Shown here one piece after another: positions 1-5,873 of a stretch of 6,671 nt of DNA. A program made the position numbers and the translations under genes. The DNA lies in assembly GCA_902489295.1 (NCBI GenBank), contig CABTZM010000119.1, forward strand, positions 1 through 6,671, given 5' to 3'. The notes under the pieces were generated by a model, which saw nothing but the letters and a program-made list of their open reading frames with translations, made no database searches and was not told the origin of the DNA. The DNA comes from an uncultured Collinsella sp. (GTDB taxonomy: Bacteria; Actinomycetota; Coriobacteriia; Coriobacteriales; Coriobacteriaceae). Numbering within the stretch: position 1 is the stretch's first letter; each line of letters begins with the position of its first letter.

Positions 1-645
1 ATCGCCCCGCCCGAGAAGGACTTCGACTGGGATCCCAAGGCCGTCGAGGGCGCTAACCGCTTCATTAAGCGCGCCTGGCGTATCGTGTGGCAGCTCGTCC
101 AGTCCGGCGACGCCAACGTTGCCTTTGACAAGTCCGCGCTCGACGAGGTCGCGATGAAGCTCTACCGCGAGCGCCATCGCACCATTGCCAAGTGCACCGA
201 GGACTTCGACCGCGGCCAGTTCAACACCGCGATCTCGGCCGTCATGGAGCTCGTCAACGCGGCGAGCGCCTACCTCAACGCCACCGAGGGCGCTGACCGC
301 GACAAGGCCCTGTGCTACGGCGTGGCCAAGGACATCGTAAGCGTCCTTGCCCCCATCTGCCCGTTCTGGGCCGACGAGCTGTGGCACGAGGCACTCGGCT
401 GCGAGGGCAACGCCTACACCGCCGCCTGGCCCGAGTTCGACCTGGCCGAGTCCATCGAGGACACGGTGCAGATCGTCGTCCAGGTACTCGGCAAGGTCCG
501 TGGCCGCATTGACGTGGCCCGCGATGCCTCCAACGAGGAAATGCAGGCTGCCGCCGAGGAGGCCGTTGCCAAGTGGCTCGAGGGCAAGACGGGCGTCAAG
601 GCCATCTGCGTGCCCGGCAAGCTGGTTAACCTGGTGGTCAAGTAA
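1..645 (+). CDS. leuS: Leucyl-tRNA synthetase, C-terminal part (5' end outside window)
   Basis: Leucyl-tRNA synthetase charges tRNA-Leu with leucine in the cytoplasm using ATP. Only the last 214 residues are here; the reading frame is open from base 1 and ends at TAA 643-645. The visible part is the helical anticodon-binding domain plus the small C-terminal tRNA-contacting domain, so the Rossmann catalytic core and editing domain lie upstream. Family landmarks are PPEKD (window residues 3-7) followed by the VEGANRF helix, PFWADELWH (121-129), GKVRGRI (164-170) and the terminal PGKLVNLVV (205-213). This combination separates LeuRS from ValRS and IleRS. A GTG at base 85 lies in frame but is internal, because homology to the family continues upstream of it. 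One small oddity is Leu163 in the QVxGKVR motif, where Asn is usual. A T-run hairpin follows 22 bases after the stop, so leuS is probably transcribed separately from rimP-nusA. Confidence 0.95.
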   Translation: MAPPEKDFDWDPKAVEGANRFIKRAWRIVWQLVQSGDANVAFDKSALDEVAMKLYRERHRTIAKCTEDFDRGQFNTAISAVMELVNAASAYLNATEGADRDKALCYGVAKDIVSVLAPICPFWADELWHEALGCEGNAYTAAWPEFDLAESIEDTVQIVVQVLGKVRGRIDVARDASNEEMQAAAEEAVAKWLEGKTGVKAICVPGKLVNLVVK

Positions 646-667
646 GCGCTGCGCGCATAGTTGACAT

Positions 668-709
668 AAAAAGCGAGGGACTATTCCACAGGGAGTCGCC
701 CCTCTTTTT
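668..709 (+). terminator. Candidate intrinsic terminator after leuS
   Basis: GAGGG (675-679) pairs with CCCTC (700-704) and ACT (680-682) with AGT (694-696), leaving a 3-base bulge on the 3' side and an 11-base loop. AAAAA (668-672) faces the T-run at 705-709, so the hairpin could also stop transcription on the minus strand. It lies 22 bases beyond the leuS stop and before the next candidate promoter, which fits the end of the leuS transcript. The stem is imperfect, so strength is uncertain. Confidence 0.7.
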
Positions 710-794
710 GGTTATGGATACTTGCGACAACACCCAATTATCCATTTCTTGTGGAGAACCTGTGCTCACGCTGACCTGCGGGTTTGTGTTGTGG

Positions 795-823
795 TTGCAC
801 GTTTGCGCAGGTATTGGTATAGT
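795..823 (+). promoter_or_regulatory. Candidate sigma-70-type promoter for the rimP-nusA-infB operon
   Basis: A TATAGT -10 box (818-823, 5 of 6 to consensus) is preceded by TGG (815-817), giving an extended -10 element. A weak -35, TTGCAC (795-800, 3 of 6), sits 17 bases upstream. The predicted start is about 830-832, which would give a leader of roughly 70 bases before rimP. This is the best promoter-like match in the leuS-rimP gap. A short inverted repeat (TTTGC 823-827, GCAAA 830-834) overlaps the predicted start. No transcript data support this; it is inferred from motif and position. Confidence 0.55.
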
Positions 824-848
824 TTGCTTGCAAATGAAGTTGTAATTG

Positions 849-881
849 AAAGAAGTGGGGTTTCGGCCCCGCTTCTTTTTT
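849..881 (+). terminator. Intrinsic-terminator-like hairpin in the rimP-nusA leader (candidate attenuator)
   Basis: Bases 849-860 pair with 867-878 over 12 positions. The core is GAAGTGGGG (852-860) with CCCCGCTTC (867-875), containing one T-G wobble; three A-T pairs lie at the base and the loop is TTTCGG (861-866). A run of six T (876-881) follows directly. This is a textbook intrinsic terminator shape, yet it lies downstream of the predicted promoter and only 20 bases before the rimP start, with no gene ahead of it to terminate. The best reading is a premature terminator that controls read-through into rimP-nusA-infB. It could instead end a short RNA or close off read-through from leuS. Confidence 0.75.
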
Positions 882-889
882 GTATGGAT

Positions 890-895
890 GGAGGT
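890..895 (+). promoter_or_regulatory. Ribosome binding site that sets the rimP start
   Basis: GGAGGT ends six bases before ATG 902. It decides between two in-frame ATG codons: the one at 884 has only the terminator hairpin and its T-run upstream, so 902 is preferred. The site lies just outside the leader hairpin and is not sequestered by it. Confidence 0.85.
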
Positions 896-901
896 GCCGC
901 A

Positions 902-1396
902 ATGGTCAAGACCAAGACCGAGCAGGCGATCATCGACGCGCTCGAGGCCGTCGCTCCCCAGCACGATATCGACATCGTCGATGTTGAGCTCGTGGGTGCC
1001 ACCAAGGCCCCCCGCGTGCGTGTGCGTATCGAGGGTGCCGAGGGTCAGAGCCTGTCGCTCAATGACGTCACGGCCAACACCAAATGGGTCGGCGATGTGA
1101 TTGAGGAGCTTGATCCCATTTCTTCGAGCTATACGCTCGAGGTGTCGAGCCCGGGTATGGCGCGCCCGCTGCGCCGCCCGCGTGACTTTGCCCGTTTTGT
1201 GGGCGAGAACTGCGAGCTCACCTCCACCGCCACCGAGGGCCGTCGCAAGTACGCCGGCAAGATTGCCGCCGCCACCGAGACGAACGTGACCCTCGAGCTC
1301 GAGGACGGCGAGTCCGTCACCCTCGATTTTTCCGATGTTAAAAAGTGCAAGTTGAAGCCCACCTATGACTTCAAGCCCGTGAAGGAAGGAAAGTAA
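902..1396 (+). CDS. rimP: Ribosome maturation factor RimP
   Basis: RimP (formerly YhbC/YlxS) binds the small ribosomal subunit and helps its assembly in the cytoplasm. The 164-residue product has the usual family length. The N-terminal alpha/beta domain (about 1-90) contains the IDIVDVEL strand (24-30 in part), the RVRVRIE strand (38-44) and the family signature EVSSPG (80-85) followed by ARPLRRPRDF. The C-terminal SH3-like beta domain follows (about 91-155), including GRRKYAGKI and the LELEDGE strand. The start at 902 is set by GGAGGT six bases upstream. It is the first gene of the operon and its stop is one base before the nusA ATG, so the two are likely translationally coupled; the nusA ribosome site lies inside the end of rimP. 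The gene is preceded by a candidate promoter and a leader terminator. No broken or missing parts are seen. Confidence 0.95.
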   Translation: MVKTKTEQAIIDALEAVAPQHDIDIVDVELVGATKAPRVRVRIEGAEGQSLSLNDVTANTKWVGDVIEELDPISSSYTLEVSSPGMARPLRRPRDFARFVGENCELTSTATEGRRKYAGKIAAATETNVTLELEDGESVTLDFSDVKKCKLKPTYDFKPVKEGK

Positions 1397-1397
1397 G

Positions 1398-2645
1398 ATG
1401 GCAGCATCCGACATGATGTCCGCCCTGATGGAGCTTTGCCAGGAGAAGCACATCGACCAGCTCTACCTGATCGACCGCCTGGAGCAGTCGCTCGCCAAGA
1501 GCTATGCCGAGATCCTGCATCTTGAGTGGGGCGCCAAGGTGACCATCGACCGCACCACCGGCAAGATCTACGTCTACCGCCTGGAGCCGATCGACGATTC
1601 CATGGACGAGGAGGGCAACTTCACCGAGTTCGAGGAGATCGACGTCACTCCCAAGAACACGAGCCGCATTGCCGCCCAGCACGCCAAGGCCGAGATCAAC
1701 GCCATCGTGCGCAACTCCGCCCGCGAGCAGATCTACGAGGAGTTCTCCGGCCGCATCGGTGACCTCATCAGCGGTACCGTGCTGCAGTCCACTCCCGACT
1801 TCACGATCGTCAAGATTCGCGAGGGCGTCGAGGCCGAGCTGCCGCACTTCGACCAGCGCCGTTACGAGAACGAGCGCAACGAGCGTCCGATGGGCGAGCG
1901 CTACCTGCACAACCAGCACATCAAGGCCGTGATCATCGACGTTCGCGACCCCAACTCCAACCTGCAGCCGGTTCGCGGCGAGCACAGCCGTCCGCCGATT
2001 GTCATCTCCCGTACCCACCCCGAGCTCATGCGTCGTCTGTTTGAGCAGGAGGTGCCCGAGATCTATGAGGGCACCGTCCAGATCAAGTCGATCGCCCGCG
2101 AGCCCGGTCAGCGCTCTAAGGTCGCCGTCCACTCGCTCGACGATCGCCTGGATCCCGTGGGCGCCTGCGTCGGCCCTAAGGGCAGCCGTGTTCGCGCCGT
2201 CGTGGGCGAGCTCCGTGGCGAGCGCGTCGACGTCATCCTGTGGGATGCCGATCCGGCAGTCTACGTCGCAAACGCCCTGTCGCCCGCAAAGGTCACGCGC
2301 GTCCTCATCGACGAGGAGAAGGCCTACGCCGGCGTTATCGTGCCCGACGACCAGCTGTCCCTCGCCATCGGCAAGGAGGGCCAGAACGCCCGCCTCGCCG
2401 CGCGTCTGACCGGCTGGCACATCGACATTAAGTCCGAGACCCTTGCCGCCGACATCCTCAAGAATGTTCCCGTTCACGAGGAGCCCGCCGCCGACCTGAT
2501 CGGTGACGAGGAGGACGAGGACGTCCGTCGCTGCGAGTTCGTGTCCGAGGACGGCATCCAGTGCCGCAACCAGGCCCGTCCCGGCTCCCGTTTCTGCGGT
2601 GTCCACGACACCGACGCCTTCGATGATGCGGAGGACCTGATCTAG
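1398..2645 (+). CDS. nusA: Transcription termination/antitermination factor NusA with C-terminal Cys/His extension
   Basis: NusA binds RNA polymerase and nascent RNA and modulates pausing, intrinsic termination and rRNA antitermination. The 415-residue product shows the polymerase-binding N-terminal domain (about 1-125), an S1 domain (about 125-195, from GDLISGTVLQ), KH1 with the GPKGSRV loop (259-265) and KH2 with the GKEGQN loop (325-330). There are no C-terminal acidic repeats of the E. coli type. Instead, after KH2 an acidic linker (about 361-376) leads to a compact Cys/His motif with Cys379, Cys389, Cys400 and His403, followed by an acidic tail to 415. The protein is about 40 residues longer than short Gram-positive NusA such as that of Bacillus. 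The start codon follows rimP by one base, and an AAGGA-type ribosome site lies at 1386-1390 within rimP. The next gene, infB, begins 91 bases later, with no ylxR or L7Ae-like gene between them. Confidence 0.96.
   Translation: MAASDMMSALMELCQEKHIDQLYLIDRLEQSLAKSYAEILHLEWGAKVTIDRTTGKIYVYRLEPIDDSMDEEGNFTEFEEIDVTPKNTSRIAAQHAKAEINAIVRNSAREQIYEEFSGRIGDLISGTVLQSTPDFTIVKIREGVEAELPHFDQRRYENERNERPMGERYLHNQHIKAVIIDVRDPNSNLQPVRGEHSRPPIVISRTHPELMRRLFEQEVPEIYEGTVQIKSIAREPGQRSKVAVHSLDDRLDPVGACVGPKGSRVRAVVGELRGERVDVILWDADPAVYVANALSPAKVTRVLIDEEKAYAGVIVPDDQLSLAIGKEGQNARLAARLTGWHIDIKSETLAADILKNVPVHEEPAADLIGDEEDEDVRRCEFVSEDGIQCRNQARPGSRFCGVHDTDAFDDAEDLI
2532..2606 (+). other. Encoded Cys-x9-Cys-x10-Cys-x2-His motif at the NusA C terminus
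   Basis: These codons specify NusA residues 379-403. The spacing RC-x7-x2-C, then ARPGSRFC and a His three residues on, resembles a short Cys/His module seen in unrelated bacterial and phage proteins with the general pattern RC..G..C...A..GS..C..H. Those modules are presumed to bind one zinc ion. The four ligands are seen directly in the translation; zinc binding is inferred. Confidence 0.6.
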
Positions 2646-2654
2646 CGCGCGGTC

Positions 2655-2675
2655 GCGCCGGGCAGGTCCCGGCGC
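2655..2675 (+). other. GC-rich hairpin in the nusA-infB spacer
   Basis: GCGCCGGG (2655-2662) and CCCGGCGC (2668-2675) form a perfect 8-base-pair stem with the 5-base loop CAGGT. It begins 9 bases after the nusA stop. No T-run follows, so it is not an intrinsic terminator. It may be an mRNA-stability, pausing or processing element. A weaker alternative stem, GCGCG (2645-2649) with CGCGC (2654-2658), overlaps its 5' arm and cannot form at the same time. Confidence 0.6.
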
Positions 2676-2700
2676 ATCTCCCACGCTCGTTCAGTCTCTA

Positions 2701-2715
2701 GGCACCCAAGGTGCC
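2701..2715 (+). other. Short hairpin just upstream of the infB ribosome binding site
   Basis: GGCACC (2701-2706) and GGTGCC (2710-2715) form a perfect 6-base-pair stem with loop CAA. It ends 9 bases before the AGGTGA ribosome site (2725-2730) of infB and leaves that site exposed. It is short enough to be chance, but it is the second dyad in a 91-base spacer. Confidence 0.45.
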
Positions 2716-2736
2716 AGAAAGGGTAGGTGAAGTCAT

Positions 2737-5451
2737 ATGGCAAAAGTCCGTGTGTCCACCCTGGCCAAAGAGTTCGGCATGACCTCCAAGGAACTGATGG
2801 GTCATCTCGCCGATATGAAGATTCCCGCTAAGTCCGCTTCCTCCACCTTGGAGGACGCTTATGTCGCCATGGTCCGCAAGCAGCTTGCCCCGGTGATCGA
2901 GGCCCGCGCCCAGGAAGTCGAGGCCGCCAAGCAGGCCGAGGAGCAGGCAGCTGCCGCCGAGGAGGCCGCTCGCGCCGCCGAGGCCGAGCGCGAGCGCATC
3001 GCCGCCGAGAAGGCCCGCGAGGAGGAGCGTCGCCAGTTTGCCGCAGCCCAGGCTGCCGAGGAGGCTGCCCGCGCCGAGGCCGAGGCCAAGAAGAAGGCCG
3101 AGCAGGAGCGCCTTGCCCGCGAGAAGGAGGAGGCTGCCCGCGAGGCCCAGCGCCGCGCCGTTCCCGCTTCCGACTCCGGTTCGCGTTTCCGTTCGCTGCT
3201 CGACCAGATCGCCGCACAGGAGACCGTGCTCAAGGAGAAGAAGGACGCCGAGGAGAAGGCCAAGGCCGAGCGCGCCTCTGAGCGCGGCAACCGTCGTAGC
3301 GGCAACAACGACCGTCGCGGTGGCCGTCGTAACGATCGCAACGCCTCCGACAACAACTCCGATCGCAATGCCTCCGAGAGCCGTCCGCACAGCCATCGCA
3401 CCAACGCCAGCAACAACGTCGCTGCCGGCATGGACTTCCCCAACCCCGATAAGCAGGGTAAGGGCAAGAAGCGCAAGGGCGGTCACGGCAACGATGAGGA
3501 CCACTACAGCCGCATGGCTCGTGAGGCCGAGGAGTACAGCCGCGAGAAGGTGCTCGAGGAGGCCCGCGCCGCCGTCGAGGAGGCCTCTCGCGAGTCCACC
3601 GGTCGCCGCAAGAAGCGCAAGGAGAAGCGCGAGCGCGAGGCTGCTAAGGCTCAGGAGGAGCGCAAGATTGAGGAGGCGCTGGCCCAGGGCGTGAACCCCG
3701 AGGAGCTCGACGCCATCAAGGTCTCCCAGGGAGTTACCGTCCAGGAGCTCGCCGAGGCGCTCGACGTTCCGGCCAACGACATCATCAAGCGCCTGTTCCT
3801 GCTGGGCACGCCGCTTACGATGACGCAGTCCATGTCTGACGACCTCGTTGAGCTCGTTGCCGACGACCTGGGCCGTCAGATCAAGATCATCACCCCCGAG
3901 GAGGAGAACACCTTCTCGTTCTACGACGATCCCGCCGACCTTAAGCCGCGCGCCCCGGTCGTCACCGTCATGGGTCACGTCGACCACGGCAAGACGTCGC
4001 TGCTCGACGCCATCCGTCACACCGGCGTTGCTGCCGGCGAGGCAGGCGGCATTACGCAGGCCATCGGCGCTTCGCAGGTCATGATCAACGACCGCAATAT
4101 CACCTTCATCGATACCCCGGGTCACGCTACCTTTACGGCCATGCGTGCCCGTGGCGCCAAGGTGACCGACATCGTCATCCTGATCGTCGCCGCCGACGAC
4201 GGCGTCATGCCCCAGACGGTCGAGTCGATCAACCACGCCAAGGCCGCCGGCGTACCCATCGTCGTTGCCGTCAACAAGATCGATAAGCCGGGCGCCAACC
4301 CCGACCGCGTGCGCCAGGAGCTCACCGAGTACGGCGTCATCCCCGAGGAGTGGGGCGGACAGAACATGTTCGTCAACATCTCGGCCAAGCAGAAGATCGG
4401 TATCGACGAACTCCTGGAGACCGTGCTGCTCCAGGCCGACGTGCTCGAGCTCAAGGCCAACCCGGACACCTTTGCCTCCGGCAACGTCCTCGAGGCCAAG
4501 CTCGACAAGGGCCGCGGCTCGGTCGCTACCGTGCTCGTGACCCGCGGTACCCTGCACGTGGGCGATACGCTGGTCGCCGGCCTTACCTACGGCCGCGTCC
4601 GCGCCATGCTCGACCCCAAGGGCCGCGCCGTCACCGAGGCCGGTCCCTCCGACGCCGTCGAGATTTTGGGCCTGCAGTCCGTGCCCAACGCCGGCGACGA
4701 GTTCCGCGTGTTCGAGGACGAGCGCGAGGCACGCGCCCTGGCCGACGAGCGTTCGCTGAAGGCCCGTATCGAGGAGCAGAGCCGCGTGAAGCACGTCACG
4801 CTCGAGAACCTCTTCGAGACCATCGCCGACGCCGAGGTCAAGGAGCTCAACCTGATCATCAAGGCCGACGTCCAGGGTTCCATCGAGGCTCTTCAGGACT
4901 CGCTCGACAAGATGGATCAGTCCGAGGTCCGCATCAACACGATCCACTCCGCTGTCGGCGCCATCAACGAGACCGACGTCGTCCTGGCCGACGCCTCCAA
5001 CGCCATCATCATCGGCTTTGGCGTCCGTCCCGACGGTAAGGCTCGCTCCGCCGCCGAGCGCGAGGGCGTCGAGATCCGTTGCTACGACGTCATCTACAAG
5101 TGCCTCGAGGAGCTCGACGCCGCCCGTATCGGCATGCTCAAGCCCACCGAGGTCGAGGTCGCCACGGGTACCGCGACCGTCCTGGACACCTTCAAGGTGC
5201 CCAAAGTCGGTATCGCCGCCGGTGTCCGCGTCGAGGAGGGCGAGATCGCCGCGACCGATTCCGTGCGTCTGGTGCGCGACGGCATCGTGGTCTTCAACGG
5301 CAAGATCGCCTCGATGCGCCACTACAAGGATGAGGCCAAGAGCCTCAAGAGCGGTTCCGAGGGCGGTATTGGCCTGGAGAACTTCCAGGACATCAAGCCC
5401 GGTGACCAGATCGAGGGTTACCGTATCGACCAGGTTGCCCGTACCGAGTAG
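2737..5451 (+). CDS. infB: Translation initiation factor IF-2
   Basis: IF2 is the GTPase that delivers fMet-tRNA to the 30S subunit and promotes 50S joining. The 904-residue protein starts with an IF2 N-terminal domain (about 1-52). A highly charged Ala/Glu/Arg/Lys region predicted to be helical or coiled-coil follows (about 56-145), then an Asn/Arg/Ser-rich low-complexity part (about 183-235) and a basic Lys/Arg stretch. A second IF2-N-type domain lies at about 329-386. The G domain is complete: G1 GHVDHGKT (413-420), switch Thr440 in GGITQ, G3 DTPGH (459-463), G4 NKID (513-516) and G5 SAK (549-551). Beta-barrel domain II, domain III and the fMet-tRNA-binding domain IV follow to the C terminus. 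The ATG is chosen by AGGTGA six bases upstream and the conserved MAKVRV start. Codon use is strongly biased toward GCC, GAG and CTC, as expected for an abundant protein. It is followed after 11 bases by rbfA. Confidence 0.98.
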   Translation: MAKVRVSTLAKEFGMTSKELMGHLADMKIPAKSASSTLEDAYVAMVRKQLAPVIEARAQEVEAAKQAEEQAAAAEEAARAAEAERERIAAEKAREEERRQFAAAQAAEEAARAEAEAKKKAEQERLAREKEEAAREAQRRAVPASDSGSRFRSLLDQIAAQETVLKEKKDAEEKAKAERASERGNRRSGNNDRRGGRRNDRNASDNNSDRNASESRPHSHRTNASNNVAAGMDFPNPDKQGKGKKRKGGHGNDEDHYSRMAREAEEYSREKVLEEARAAVEEASRESTGRRKKRKEKREREAAKAQEERKIEEALAQGVNPEELDAIKVSQGVTVQELAEALDVPANDIIKRLFLLGTPLTMTQSMSDDLVELVADDLGRQIKIITPEEENTFSFYDDPADLKPRAPVVTVMGHVDHGKTSLLDAIRHTGVAAGEAGGITQAIGASQVMINDRNITFIDTPGHATFTAMRARGAKVTDIVILIVAADDGVMPQTVESINHAKAAGVPIVVAVNKIDKPGANPDRVRQELTEYGVIPEEWGGQNMFVNISAKQKIGIDELLETVLLQADVLELKANPDTFASGNVLEAKLDKGRGSVATVLVTRGTLHVGDTLVAGLTYGRVRAMLDPKGRAVTEAGPSDAVEILGLQSVPNAGDEFRVFEDEREARALADERSLKARIEEQSRVKHVTLENLFETIADAEVKELNLIIKADVQGSIEALQDSLDKMDQSEVRINTIHSAVGAINETDVVLADASNAIIIGFGVRPDGKARSAAEREGVEIRCYDVIYKCLEELDAARIGMLKPTEVEVATGTATVLDTFKVPKVGIAAGVRVEEGEIAATDSVRLVRDGIVVFNGKIASMRHYKDEAKSLKSGSEGGIGLENFQDIKPGDQIEGYRIDQVARTE
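3334..3377 (+). repeat. Imperfect 27-base-period direct repeat in the IF2 linker
   Basis: A 17-base block at 3334-3350 recurs at 3361-3377 with one C/T difference. The offset of 27 bases is nine codons, so the repeat is in frame and encodes DRNAS twice within the Asn/Arg/Ser-rich linker of IF2. It looks like a small in-frame duplication in a part of the protein that tolerates length change. Confidence 0.7.
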
Positions 5452-5462
5452 GGGGTAGCGCT

Positions 5463-5873
5463 ATGAAGCAAACGCAGGCAACCCGCCGACTGGGCGAGCA
5501 GCTTCGCGAGAAGCTCGGTTATATCCTGCTCTTTGAGGTTTCCGATCCGCGTCTCGACCTGGTTACTTTGACCGCGGTCGAAGTCGCGGTGGACCGTTCG
5601 TTCGCGCGCGTGTACGTGTCGTGCGATGCGAGCCGCTACGACGAGGTCATGGAGGCGCTCGCTAGCGCTAAGGGCCGTATTCGCAGCCTGTTGGCTCGCT
5701 CGCTCGATTGGCGTGTTACGCCCGAGCTCGATTTTCGCATCGATCGCTCGACCGATGAGGCCGAGCGCATCACGCGTGCGCTGGAAAACGTTCCCGCCAC
5801 GCTTGCGATCGAAAAGGACGAGGACGGCTATCCGATAGCGGATGCCGCCCAGGAGGCAGCTTTAGATGACTAA
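5463..5873 (+). CDS. rbfA: 30S ribosome-binding factor RbfA
   Basis: RbfA binds the 30S subunit near the 16S rRNA 5' helix and central neck and helps late small-subunit maturation; it is needed for growth in the cold in E. coli. The 136-residue protein has the single KH-type fold of the family. Landmarks are the N-terminal helix with LGEQLREKLGYIL (10-22), SDPRL (27-31), the strand ending ARVYVS (48-53), ALASAKGRIRSLLA (65-78) around the KH kink, and TPELDFRIDRS (86-96). The tail after about 115 is acidic and probably flexible. The start is 11 bases after the infB stop, and a G-rich ribosome site (GGGGGT, 5451-5456) begins in the infB stop codon, which suggests coupled translation. Third-position use is more mixed (more GCG, GTT, TCG) than in infB, consistent with lower expression. 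Confidence 0.95.
   Translation: MKQTQATRRLGEQLREKLGYILLFEVSDPRLDLVTLTAVEVAVDRSFARVYVSCDASRYDEVMEALASAKGRIRSLLARSLDWRVTPELDFRIDRSTDEAERITRALENVPATLAIEKDEDGYPIADAAQEAALDD
5851..5856 (+). promoter_or_regulatory. Ribosome binding site for the DHH phosphoesterase gene
   Basis: A full AGGAGG lies inside the 3' end of rbfA, nine bases before ATG 5866. It supports the overlapping start and gives this gene its own strong initiation signal, stronger than that of rbfA. Confidence 0.8.

Noticed and set aside
722..901. Upstream in-frame extension of rimP (from TTG 722, or from ATG 884)
   Set aside because: The extension would run through the candidate promoter and the terminator hairpin and shows no RimP similarity. 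GGAGGT at 890-895 fits ATG 902, which also gives the normal family length.
710..901. A tRNA gene ahead of rimP, as metY in E. coli
   Set aside because: I find no T-loop GGTTCGA-type sequence or cloverleaf in the gap; the hairpin at 849-881 is a simple stem with a T-run.
1371..2684. 437-codon open frame on the minus strand opposite nusA
   Set aside because: Same cause as the infB antisense frame: codon bias of a conserved sense gene. The product is a low-complexity shadow and no promoter or ribosome site is evident.
2655..2715. Intrinsic terminator between nusA and infB
   Set aside because: Both hairpins lack a following T-run, and infB has no clear promoter of its own in the spacer, so read-through is more likely.
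3514..3516. Internal start in infB producing a shorter IF2 isoform, as in E. coli
   Set aside because: The in-frame ATG at 3514 has only GAGGA 13 bases upstream, too far for a convincing ribosome site; no other in-frame start in the linker looked better.
2698..5322. 874-codon open frame on the minus strand opposite infB
   Set aside because: It is in codon register with infB, so it stays open simply because infB avoids TTA, CTA and TCA codons, as expected from its strong GC-rich codon bias. The translation is low-complexity Leu/Gly/Val/Asp-rich and matches no family I recognise.
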